A stretch of DNA of 35,046 bases, from contig LBRM01000002.1 of the NCBI GenBank assembly GCA_000991415.1, positions 1 to 35,046 on the forward strand, in the 5' to 3' direction. A program made the translations under genes and the position numbers. The first letter of the stretch is position 1, and each line of letters begins with the position of its first letter. The DNA is from Candidatus Nomurabacteria bacterium GW2011_GWA1_36_15 (lineage in GTDB: Bacteria; Patescibacteriota; Minisyncoccia; Phycocordibacterales; UBA9973). Below are positions 17,587 to 24,799 of this stretch, one piece after another. The notes under the pieces were generated by a model. It was not told where the DNA came from. It did not search any database and saw only the letters and a list, made by a program, of their open reading frames with translations.

Positions 17587-18408
17587 TTTTAAAGCCATTT
17601 CGCCTTCTTCCTTATTTGGTGGTATACCGTGCCATTTATAATCTCTTTCAAACTCTTTTACGCCTTTGCCAGGAATGGTATGCACAATAATCACAGTTGG
17701 TTTTTCAAATATTTCTTGAGCTTCTTCCACAGCTTCATTTAAGGCCTTGAAATCATGTCCTCCTACTTCTATCACATGCCAATTAAAAGCTTGCCATTTA
17801 TCCGCTAATGGTTCTAGGGGCATGATGTGTTCAGTGTAGCCATCTATTTGAATATTATTTCTATCCACCACGGCAATTAAATTTCTCAATTTATTTTTCC
17901 CAGCCAGCATTATAGCCTCCCAAGAATTTCCTTCATCCAGTTCTCCATCCGACATAAAACAATAAATAAATCTGTCTTTGTCTTTTTTATCAATTTTGTC
18001 AGCCAGAGCCATACCGATTGCTTGTGAAAGTCCTTCACCTAACGGTCCTGAAGAATTTTCAATAAATGGCAAATATTCTCTATGCGGATGCCCTTGCAGG
18101 CGAGTACCAAACTTACGCAAAGTTTTCAATTCTTCCACCGGGAAATACCCACTGTGCGCCATAGTGGCATACAGCACTGGACAAATGTGCCCGTTGGAAA
18201 GAACCAATCTATCACGTCCTTCCCAAGACGGATTTTGAGGTTTGTGTTTTAAAATGTGAAAATAAAAGAGGGTAAAAACATCAGCCATACCAAGCGGCCC
18301 TGCTGTGTGTCCGCTTTCTGCTTCTACCAGCATTTCAATAATACTCTGACGAATATCATTTGCTTTTTTTTGAAATTCTTTGATTTTTTCGTCCGACAGA
18401 AAAGCCAT
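17566..18408 (-). CDS. Transketolase, N-terminal (thiamine-diphosphate-binding) subunit
   Basis: 280 residues matching the diphosphate-binding half of transketolase. AESGHTAGPLGMADVFTLFYF, RDRLVLSNGH, GPLGEGLSQAIGMALADK and the thiamine-diphosphate motif MSDGELDEGNSWEAIMLA...NNIQIDG are present. It works with the C-terminal subunit encoded immediately downstream. A TGCTATAAT box sits 7 nt before the ATG, so this is the first gene of a two-gene, probably leaderless transcript. Its stop codon lies inside a hairpin formed by the intercistronic region. The pathway is the non-oxidative pentose phosphate route, consistent with rpe, rpiB and gap encoded nearby on the same strand. Confidence 0.92.
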   Translation of the reverse strand: MAFLSDEKIKEFQKKANDIRQSIIEMLVEAESGHTAGPLGMADVFTLFYFHILKHKPQNPSWEGRDRLVLSNGHICPVLYATMAHSGYFPVEELKTLRKFGTRLQGHPHREYLPFIENSSGPLGEGLSQAIGMALADKIDKKDKDRFIYCFMSDGELDEGNSWEAIMLAGKNKLRNLIAVVDRNNIQIDGYTEHIMPLEPLADKWQAFNWHVIEVGGHDFKALNEAVEEAQEIFEKPTVIIVHTIPGKGVKEFERDYKWHGIPPNKEEGEMALKELRNKL

Positions 18409-18415
18409 TATTTAA

Positions 18416-18424
18416 ATTATAGCA
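18416..18424 (-). promoter_or_regulatory. Extended -10 promoter of the transketolase operon
   Basis: TGCTATAAT, 7 nt before the ATG, just below the preceding gene's terminator. Confidence 0.7.
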
Positions 18425-18429
18425 CAAGA

Positions 18430-18469
18430 GAAAAGAAAAAATCCCCTTTAAAGAGGATTTTTTCTTTTC
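18430..18469 (-). terminator. Terminator after the PG-binding protein gene
   Basis: GAAAAGAAAAAATCC pairs with GGATTTTTTCTTTTC around a CTTTAAAG core with one mismatch, giving a long A/T-tailed hairpin 25 bp below the gene's stop. The transketolase promoter follows at once. Confidence 0.8.
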
Positions 18470-18493
18470 AACACATAAACATTTATTTTGTGT

Positions 18494-19093
18494 TTAGGGA
18501 GCTTGAACCTGTTGTATATAAGTACTCGTACTTGGTGCTACAGTTGGAGCTAAAGTCTGCATTTTTTGAAGAGTAATTTTATCAACTAAACCTGTTGCAG
18601 TAAGCCCTTGTTTTGTCTGAAATTGTTTAACTGCATTTGTGGTTATTGGACCATAATATCCAGTTGCTGTTGGATAAGTAAATGATCCTTCTTTCTTAAG
18701 AAAATCTTGAATTATTTTCACTCCATCTGTTCCATCTACTGGTTTTGGTCCGTCTGAGCAAATCATACCTTTTCCATTTTCCATATATCTACAACCTATT
18801 GTCCCATTATCAACAGTAGGTACTGGTGTTAATATTGTTCTTGATTCTAAAGCATTTACTCTGTTTTCTAAACTTTTTACTTTATCAGAAAGATCTATAA
18901 CTAAATTAAATACACAAGTAAGCTGATTCCTTAGTGTTTGAATCTCAGTATTTCCGGGTGAAACTGTCATACAACCGCCTGTAAAATAAGAAGACGTATC
19001 TGACGTTGTTGTTGAATCTGTTTGAGCAAACAAAACCACTGGTAAACTAATTGCTAATATTTCTACTAACACTAACATACGCATTTTTATCAT
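18494..19093 (-). CDS. Small secreted protein with C-terminal peptidoglycan-binding domain
   Basis: The ORF track starts this frame at 19330, but the first 79 residues cross the flank of a transposable element and look non-coding. Met at 19093 (or 19084/19078) immediately precedes a signal peptide (MLVLVEILAISLPVVLFAQ), so I call a 199-residue protein. A coiled-coil-like segment follows (LVIDLSDKVKSLENRVNALESR), then a Cys-containing region, then a PG_binding_1 domain at the end (GVKIIQDFLKKEGSF...GYYGPITTNAVKQFQTKQGL). The domain binds cell-wall peptides; no enzyme domain accompanies it. It is followed by a strong terminator at 18430-18469. A hairpin (19106-19124) lies in the presumed 5' leader, and the RAYT insertion lies just upstream, which may have changed its promoter. 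Confidence 0.75.
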   Translation of the reverse strand: MIKMRMLVLVEILAISLPVVLFAQTDSTTTSDTSSYFTGGCMTVSPGNTEIQTLRNQLTCVFNLVIDLSDKVKSLENRVNALESRTILTPVPTVDNGTIGCRYMENGKGMICSDGPKPVDGTDGVKIIQDFLKKEGSFTYPTATGYYGPITTNAVKQFQTKQGLTATGLVDKITLQKMQTLAPTVAPSTSTYIQQVQAP

Positions 19094-19105
19094 ATTTTTT
19101 ATTTC

Positions 19106-19124
19106 ACACAGAGCTCCTCTGTGT
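19106..19124 (-). other. Leader hairpin upstream of PG-binding protein gene
   Basis: ACACAGAG and CTCTGTGT form a perfect 8-bp stem around a 3-nt loop. In the mRNA sense a GGAG lies at the loop, about 19 nt before the chosen ATG. Confidence 0.4.
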
Positions 19125-19218
19125 ATTAATATACTAATAATAAAGACCTTTTTCTTTAAACACTGAAAGTATACCCCCCCCCCGAAGTGTTTTCGCAAGA
19201 AAGTTATCCACAGAGAAA

Positions 19219-19264
19219 GTTGTGAGGAAATTGTGAGGAGTTGTGAGGTCTTGCCTAACAACTT
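19219..19264 (+). repeat. RAYT left-end hairpin repeats
   Basis: Three copies of (G)TTGTGAGG in a row (19219, 19231, 19240). The last pairs with CCTAACAAC around TCTTG to give a hairpin with one mismatch. The last 25 bp (19240-19264) are identical to 19950-19974 on the other side of the transposase. Confidence 0.88.
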
Positions 19265-19285
19265 TTTATTTTGTAATATATAAAT

Positions 19286-19948
19286 ATGTCTATAAGAAAA
19301 ACTTCGTTTGTACCAGGTGAATATTATCATATATATAATAGAGGGAACAGTAAACAGAAAATTTTCCTTTCTAAAAAAGATTACGAGCGCTTCGTTGCTT
19401 TACTTTATGGTATAAATACAAATGAAAGTTTCAACTTTTTTAATTTGGAAAAAGGAGGCGGAATATTTTTGAGAGAAATAGAAAATCCATTGGTATCTAT
19501 TGGTGCATATTGTCTTATGCCAAACCATTTTCATCTTTTAATTACTCCCCTTTCAGAAGAAGGACTAAGTAAATTTATGCAAAAATTATCTACATCATAC
19601 GTTATGTATTTTAACGAAACACATAAAAGAACAGGTGGACTTTTTGAAGGAAAATTTAAATCAATTCACATGAAAACTGACAAGCAATTAAAATATCTTT
19701 TTTCCTATATCCATCTTAATCCAGTGAAATTTATAAATAGAAAATGGAAAGAAAAAGGTATAAGAAATTTAAAAACAACTTTTGAATTTTTGAACACTTA
19801 TTTGTATTCTAGTTTTTTGGATTATAGCGGTCAAAATAGAAGAGAAAATTTAATCATAGATCCTAGGGATTTTCCAGATTATTTTTCTTCTAAAGATTCT
19901 TTTAAAGAAGAAATTATTGATTGGCTGAGATATAAAGAGAAAAGTTGA
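19286..19948 (+). CDS. REP-associated tyrosine transposase (RAYT / Y1_Tnp family)
   Basis: 220 residues of the Y1 (HUH) transposase family. The N-terminal FVPGEYYHIYNRGNSKQKIF is typical. The HUH motif is PNHFHLLI, and the likely catalytic Tyr is in KLSTSYVMYFN, followed by GGLFEGKFKS and YIHLNPVKF. RAYTs nick and join single-stranded DNA at short hairpin (REP) sequences. Here the gene is flanked on both sides by an identical 25-bp repeat that itself folds into a hairpin. It is on the opposite strand to its neighbours, between the PG-binding protein gene and the HAD gene, and has a TAATAT box 6 nt before its ATG. The frame is intact, so it may be active or domesticated. Confidence 0.92.
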   Translation: MSIRKTSFVPGEYYHIYNRGNSKQKIFLSKKDYERFVALLYGINTNESFNFFNLEKGGGIFLREIENPLVSIGAYCLMPNHFHLLITPLSEEGLSKFMQKLSTSYVMYFNETHKRTGGLFEGKFKSIHMKTDKQLKYLFSYIHLNPVKFINRKWKEKGIRNLKTTFEFLNTYLYSSFLDYSGQNRRENLIIDPRDFPDYFSSKDSFKEEIIDWLRYKEKS

Positions 19949-19949
19949 G

Positions 19950-19983
19950 GTTGTGAGGTCTTGCCTAACAACTTCCTAACAAC
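19950..19983 (+). repeat. RAYT right-end hairpin repeats
   Basis: GTTGTGAGG-TCTTG-CCTAACAAC hairpin, identical over 25 bp to the left-end copy, followed after TT by an extra CCTAACAAC. The extra arm contains the HAD gene stop codon (19976-19978, minus strand). Confidence 0.88.
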
Positions 19984-20575
19984 TTTTTACAGTTTCAATC
20001 AGCTCTCCAAATCTGGAAATTATTTTTAGCGGGTTGCCTTTTTCTAATCTTTCTCTTTCGTGATAGCCAAAATCAACAGCAATGGTATTTATGCCTACTT
20101 TATTAGCTTCTAAAATATCCCCCAAGGTATCTGTAATAAAAACGCATTCTTCTTTTTTAAAATTAAAATCATTTAGAACTTTTTTAAATTTGTGACTTTT
20201 AAGTTTGTGTGTTTCAAGACCATACAAAAAAGAGAATAAATTTCCAACTCCATTGGTCTGAAGATAATCTCTAATTCCATACTCATAACACGAAGAAATT
20301 ATGCCCAAAGTATAATCTTCTGATAGATTCTCCAATGTTTTTCTTACCTCATCTTTTATTTTACGTGTTTTTCTTGTGTTGCTTAAACATTTTAAAAAAT
20401 CAAACCCGGTATCTCTGCATTTTAATTTTTCTCTTTCTAAATGAATATTACCTTCATATATTTTCTTATGCTCTTCTCTGGTAAGACAAGAAATTTTTTT
20501 CCCATTCAACTCAAAACTTAGTTCATAGTTATTATCTATCACTCCGTCGAAATCAAACATGATTAATTTAATCAT
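19976..20575 (-). CDS. HAD-superfamily hydrolase (phosphoglycolate-phosphatase-like)
   Basis: 199 residues. HAD motif I is MFDFDGVID, motif II is near GIISSC, motif III is a Lys in SHKFKK, and motif IV is FITDTLGDILEANKVG. The cap region (residues about 15-85) is small and helical, so the enzyme probably acts on a small phosphorylated metabolite; the substrate cannot be named. It follows rpe by 5 bp in a pentose-phosphate/glycolysis operon, which suggests a sugar phosphate. The last codons and stop are provided by the right-hand hairpin repeat of the neighbouring RAYT element. The original C-terminus may therefore have been replaced, although the length is still normal for the family. Confidence 0.83.
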   Translation of the reverse strand: MIKLIMFDFDGVIDNNYELSFELNGKKISCLTREEHKKIYEGNIHLEREKLKCRDTGFDFLKCLSNTRKTRKIKDEVRKTLENLSEDYTLGIISSCYEYGIRDYLQTNGVGNLFSFLYGLETHKLKSHKFKKVLNDFNFKKEECVFITDTLGDILEANKVGINTIAVDFGYHERERLEKGNPLKIISRFGELIETVKSC

Positions 20576-20580
20576 ATATT

Positions 20581-21279
20581 TCAGCCTAAGTTTTTAAATT
20601 CTTCTATTGTCCCAACAATATCATCTGTATTAAAAATGGTTGAACCAATAATGAGTTTCATTGCTCCTGCCTCTATCAGTAGAGGCACGGTTTCAAAATT
20701 CACTCCTCCATCAACAGAAATTACAAGATCTGGAAATCTTTCTTTTAATATTTTTATATTTTCTAAAACTTTTTTATTAAACTCTTGTCCCTGAAATCCA
20801 ACTTTTTCTATACCCATAAATTGCACAAAATCAACATTATTAATTAAAGGAAAAATTTGTTCAAGAGATGTATTTATATTAATAGATATGCCTATTTTCA
20901 TCATTTCTCTTATATACATATCTATACCTTCAAGAAAATTCTTAAATTCTTTTAAATCACCTACAGCTTCAAGATGAAAAATAATATTTTTCGCTCCCAA
21001 TTTTGTATAAAGATCAAAATTTTTCACCGCATCTACAACCATAAGATCAAATTCAAAATCAATATCTTCCCAAAAAGGCATTCCTTCTTCCTCATTCAAA
21101 ATTCTATGAAAATTATAATCTTCGGCTCCCCCTGTAGAAAAGGGCCAGGTTTTAGAGGGCACAAAAATCCCATCACAAATATCTATCTGAACAACAGGAA
21201 CTATTCCACGTACTAGTGCGATTTTATTTTTTAAATCTTCGTAATTTTTCGGTAATATGGCTGGAATTATTTCAATCAT
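20581..21279 (-). CDS. rpe: Ribulose-phosphate 3-epimerase-like protein with altered metal ligands
   Basis: 232 residues with the (beta/alpha)8 pattern of ribulose-phosphate 3-epimerase. ILPKNYEDLKNKI, QIDICDGIFVPS, IIFHLEA, GFQGQEFNKKVLENIKIL and SVDGGVNFETVPLLIEAGAMKLIIGS align with the family in order. The catalytic Asp pair is kept (D33, D190). However, the two His that normally help hold the metal appear to be Gln31 (usual HxDxMDG) and Asp78 (usual DVHLMV, here EFDLMV). About 20 extra residues lie between the first and second strands (WPFSTGGAEDYNFHRILN). The enzyme would interconvert ribulose- and xylulose-5-phosphate. The altered ligands mean that a different metal, a related substrate or weak activity is possible. 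It lies between a large secreted glycosidase and a HAD gene. Confidence 0.78.
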   Translation of the reverse strand: MIEIIPAILPKNYEDLKNKIALVRGIVPVVQIDICDGIFVPSKTWPFSTGGAEDYNFHRILNEEEGMPFWEDIDFEFDLMVVDAVKNFDLYTKLGAKNIIFHLEAVGDLKEFKNFLEGIDMYIREMMKIGISININTSLEQIFPLINNVDFVQFMGIEKVGFQGQEFNKKVLENIKILKERFPDLVISVDGGVNFETVPLLIEAGAMKLIIGSTIFNTDDIVGTIEEFKNLG

Positions 21280-21323
21280 TTTATTAATTATCTGTTCTGT
21301 TTTATTGAAGAGATTTACAAAAC

Positions 21324-24300
21324 CTAATCGCCAAATACTCCAACAAGAAAAGCTCCAAATGCTGACCAGAATGCAGTAAGTGCGTTGGCAAGATTACTTG
21401 ACACACGTTTATTTATTTCTGCGAAGGTGTTCCAGGGGGTATTAGTAGCGTTTGCAGTACTCTTTAAATGTAATACCCAATCGGTTGCTCCTAAAGGTTT
21501 GTTGATAGTTATTGTTGATCCTCCCTGGACATTAGAACTATCAGTAAATACTCCTGTTGCAGGATTATAAAGCTTGACAGTAAATGTGCCTGAAGCTTGG
21601 GCTAGATTTAATGTTATTTGGGAATCGCTCTTCACATACACAAGATAATAATTATTTGTCTTAGAGAGGACCGAATTGACGCCGGAATTGCTTACAAGAT
21701 TATGATTAGGGAACATATCCCAGAATGGAGCGCCCGTCTGTTCGATGAATTTAATAAGGTTGCCATAATAGCGGAGAACATCTGTCCTCACGTTATTTAT
21801 CCAGAAATCTTCTGTGAAGCCACCCCATCCAAATGCGCCACCCGTAAAAGAATACCATGCAGCTGCACGCAAATCATTGGATGATGCCGCCATTATCCCC
21901 GAACCATCAGGATCCTGCATAAACGGATATCCTAAACCTGACAATTCTCCAACACTGGTTTTAACTTCTGACATTGTATCTGGTGTATGTTTTGTCAATC
22001 CATCAGTACTGGATGCTTTTGCGAGACAACCAGATTTTTTATCACAGGAATTTTCAGTAATGGGTATGTCTGTCTTTGATTTTATGTAAGATGCGACTGC
22101 ATAATTCCATTCAGTGGTTGAGCCTAAAAGCTCATTGCCGATTTCATAAAATACATTGTCATAATTGCCTGTTTCTTGAATGACTTTATCAATAAACTTA
22201 CGCTGATATTTTCCTACTCCTACATTATTATTGAAATCTGATACACGATAAAATTCTCCCGCTTGATCGGCATACCCATTATTATTTATATCCAAATCAC
22301 CATAATAAGATTGCTTTTGGTTATCAACATTCCAATATGAATTAACCCACCTATAATCTTCTGAGCCTCCCCTAAAATCAACAGCATCAAATATTGTTAT
22401 ATGGACAATCAATCCTTTTTGCTTTGCGAGATCAAGATAATATTTAAAACCATTCCAGTACACTGTGTCCCATTGGTCTAGATCTGCTTTCCCACTGACA
22501 TATGCAAAAGCAGCACGACACGTATTAATCTTGTTGATACCCAGACTTATCCTGATATAGTTCAAGCCATAATCCTGACTCTTCTGTATCATGTTGGCAT
22601 AAGTACTGGTCATATAACCATAAGGTTCAAAATGATCAATTGTCCCATCAGGGTGTACACAAGCCCAATTATAGTATCCCAGCAAGAACATCGGGGTTCC
22701 TGAAGCACTCTGAAAATAACGTGGATTATTAGGATATATAGAGATTTTTCCTCCAGCTGCACACGCAGCACAATTCCCTCCACAATCAGTATCAACTTCA
22801 TTCTGATTCTTTATGCCATCAGAACATGTAGCAGTTACACCAACAAGAACAAAACTACGAGTAGTTTCAATAACATTAACACTATCAAAAACCTTAATGG
22901 TAAGATTATATGTCGCACCAACATCCTGTAAACTGATGTTTTGAGTATCAGTATTTATTTTAGTACCAGACATTGTAATAGAACCAGAAGAAACACCAGG
23001 AGTTTGAGTAGATTCTTTTATTAAAGCAGATTCAATATTATCTCCCATACGATCAATGTACCAAGAAACAACAAGAGAAGAACTATCTGGATCAGAAATG
23101 GTACCTGAAAAATTTAATGTAGAGTTTAAAGAAAAAGAAGTAACATTGGAAGCAGGGGAAGTTATAGAAACAGTAGGAGAAATATTCTGAGATAGAGCAC
23201 AAATACTTCCATTCCATACAGTACCAGAAACACAATTTGCAGTAATTGTACTTTGTGCTAATAGCTGAGAATTATTGTAAAGATAAAAAGTTTCAGAATT
23301 ATATTTAACAGCAAATGAAACATTGGTACCTGTATTACCATTAGCTACATTGACATTAGTAGGTTTAGTAACGGTAGAGACAGCTTGAGGATTAGTGGTG
23401 GTCCAAGTAAAATTTACATTACAACTACTACTACCAGAAACAATGGTACAAGAAGGGGCTGATGAAGTAAGAGTGCCAGACATTACGGGTTGTGTTTCAA
23501 CAGTCACCGCGGCTGAATTTGAAGTGCTGCCTCCTACTCCACTACAAGTGAGAGTATAAATCTTAGTGGAAGTTAAACTACCAGTTGATTCAGTGCCTGA
23601 AGTTGCTTTAGTTCCTGACCAAGCACCATTGGCAGTACAAGAGGTAGCATTAGTGGCTGACCAAGTGAGAGTGGCAGAATTGTTATACGATACTGAGGTT
23701 GAGTTGGTAGAAATAGAAATAGTGGGAGCAGGAGTAGGGGTTGGAGTACTTCCTCCTCCACCACCTCCACCACCACTTTTCTTACTGCCACTACTGGTAG
23801 TGAAAGTGGTGGTTTGCACTGTGCCATCACATTTACGACCAGTAACAGCACTAAAGCCTAAAGTTGATGAACAGCCGGTTGGATAAGTGGTAATGGTGCT
23901 TCTATTACAAGCTAAACCAGTGAAAGCACTATAACCTGAATTAGAAATACAACCAGCTGGATAGTTTGTCACTACTGGAGTTGGATAATAAGTCATAATA
24001 CCACTTAAGGAAGCACGAGATTTAGTACCGAATATTCCGTCTGCTACTAGACCTTTAGCTCTTTGATAAGCTTTAACGGCTGTGTCAGTAGCTTTACCAA
24101 AATAAGTGGTTTCTAAACCTACTGAACCAGCTCCTATTCTGGATACTATATAACCTTTCTCATTCAAGAATTGTTGCAGATACTTCACTTGAGTATCTTT
24201 CATTCCATACCTTAAAGTTTTAGTGATACTACCATCAACCGCTGAGACTGAAGAGACTCCAAGAAACAGCAACATTGTTAGTATTGCAATCTTCAGCCAT

Positions 24301-24332
24301 AATTCTGATTTTGATGTTTTAGGGGTGGGCAT
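21324..24332 (-). CDS. Large secreted multidomain glycoside-hydrolase-like protein with N-terminal PG-binding domain
   Basis: 1002 residues. Order: signal/membrane segment (LWLKIAILTMLLFLGVSSVSA); PG_binding_1 domain (TQVKYLQQFLNEKGYIV...GKATDTAVKAYQRAKGL); two Cys-flanked GYSAFTGLAC-type repeats; a Gly8 and Thr-Pro linker; two or three Ig-like domains; a CSDGIKNQNEVDTDCGGNC motif; then from about residue 535 a (beta/alpha)8 glycosidase-like domain. The latter has YIRISLGINK, KQKGLIVHITIFD and FYEIGNELLG, where the Glu is a plausible acid/base. The final beta-sandwich (YLVYVKSDSQITLNL...VKLYNPATG) resembles the collagen-binding-like domain that follows DUF4038/GH140-type apiosidases. It ends with a hydrophobic helix. 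The start overlaps the rpiB stop by 14 bp. Likely exported and cell-wall associated; the substrate is unknown. Confidence 0.72.
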   Translation of the reverse strand: MPTPKTSKSELWLKIAILTMLLFLGVSSVSAVDGSITKTLRYGMKDTQVKYLQQFLNEKGYIVSRIGAGSVGLETTYFGKATDTAVKAYQRAKGLVADGIFGTKSRASLSGIMTYYPTPVVTNYPAGCISNSGYSAFTGLACNRSTITTYPTGCSSTLGFSAVTGRKCDGTVQTTTFTTSSGSKKSGGGGGGGGSTPTPTPAPTISISTNSTSVSYNNSATLTWSATNATSCTANGAWSGTKATSGTESTGSLTSTKIYTLTCSGVGGSTSNSAAVTVETQPVMSGTLTSSAPSCTIVSGSSSCNVNFTWTTTNPQAVSTVTKPTNVNVANGNTGTNVSFAVKYNSETFYLYNNSQLLAQSTITANCVSGTVWNGSICALSQNISPTVSITSPASNVTSFSLNSTLNFSGTISDPDSSSLVVSWYIDRMGDNIESALIKESTQTPGVSSGSITMSGTKINTDTQNISLQDVGATYNLTIKVFDSVNVIETTRSFVLVGVTATCSDGIKNQNEVDTDCGGNCAACAAGGKISIYPNNPRYFQSASGTPMFLLGYYNWACVHPDGTIDHFEPYGYMTSTYANMIQKSQDYGLNYIRISLGINKINTCRAAFAYVSGKADLDQWDTVYWNGFKYYLDLAKQKGLIVHITIFDAVDFRGGSEDYRWVNSYWNVDNQKQSYYGDLDINNNGYADQAGEFYRVSDFNNNVGVGKYQRKFIDKVIQETGNYDNVFYEIGNELLGSTTEWNYAVASYIKSKTDIPITENSCDKKSGCLAKASSTDGLTKHTPDTMSEVKTSVGELSGLGYPFMQDPDGSGIMAASSNDLRAAAWYSFTGGAFGWGGFTEDFWINNVRTDVLRYYGNLIKFIEQTGAPFWDMFPNHNLVSNSGVNSVLSKTNNYYLVYVKSDSQITLNLAQASGTFTVKLYNPATGVFTDSSNVQGGSTITINKPLGATDWVLHLKSTANATNTPWNTFAEINKRVSSNLANALTAFWSAFGAFLVGVFGD

Positions 24333-24798
24333 TTAGATTATCTATTTTTGCTAAACGACGAACATGTCTCTCGTGTCCACTAAAAGGGGTATTAAGCCAG
24401 AGATTGATATCTTCCATCATGTTTTCTTCGGTAAAATATCTAGCGCCAAGAGAAAGAATATTCGAATTATTATGTTGTCTTGACCTGATTATAATATTTG
24501 ATTCATCATCGACAACGGCTTCTGCTTTTCCATAATCAACTACAGCTCTTACATGAGGAAATTTATTTGCTGCAATCGCTTCCCCTTCTCCGGTCCCACC
24601 AAGAATTATACCTCTCACTCCTTCCGGGTTTTTTGAAACTTCTTTTGCAACTGGAATAACAAAATCCGGATAATCATCATCTTCATTATATTCAAAAGCA
24701 CCCTTGTCAATAACTTCATGTCCTTGAAGTTTTAAAAAAGAAACTAATTTTTCTTTAAGTACATACCCTGCGTGATCTGTACCAATAAAAATTTTCAT
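24319..24798 (-). CDS. rpiB: Ribose-5-phosphate isomerase B
   Basis: 159 residues of the RpiB/LacAB family, interconverting ribose- and ribulose-5-phosphate. GTDHAGYVLKEKL, DKGAFEYNEDDDYPDF and GGTGEGEAIAANKFPHVRAV are diagnostic. E. coli-type enzymes use a Cys in the CGTGxG loop. Here that position is Gly, and a Glu (E73, GEGEAIAANK) occupies the place of the catalytic Glu described for the Mycobacterium enzyme (GGSGNGE), so a Glu-dependent mechanism is expected. It begins one base after the gap stop codon, and its end overlaps the next gene by 14 bp, so it is strongly coupled within the gap operon. Confidence 0.93.
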   Translation of the reverse strand: MKIFIGTDHAGYVLKEKLVSFLKLQGHEVIDKGAFEYNEDDDYPDFVIPVAKEVSKNPEGVRGIILGGTGEGEAIAANKFPHVRAVVDYGKAEAVVDDESNIIIRSRQHNNSNILSLGARYFTEENMMEDINLWLNTPFSGHERHVRRLAKIDNLNAHP

Positions 24799-24799
24799 A

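Larger units (their letters stand above)
19219..19983 (+). mobile_element. RAYT element (transposase plus flanking hairpins)
   Basis: A unit of about 765 bp: an intact Y1 transposase flanked by direct copies of a hairpin repeat, with multiplied left arms at one end and multiplied right arms at the other. The boundaries are inferred from the repeats. A DnaA-box-like TTATCCACA (19204-19212) lies just outside the left end. Confidence 0.75.

Noticed and set aside
19204-19212. TTATCCACA as a replication-origin signal
   Set aside because: Only one DnaA-box-like site is seen, with no cluster, no AT-rich unwinding region pattern and no dnaA/dnaN genes nearby.
19094-19330. ORF-track N-terminal extension of the PG-binding protein (79 residues)
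   Set aside because: It overlaps the RAYT start and left repeats; the signal peptide begins at the internal Met.
23566-23886. ORFs on either strand within the Gly/Thr-Pro linker of the large glycosidase
   Set aside because: Low-complexity shadows of the real gene in other frames.
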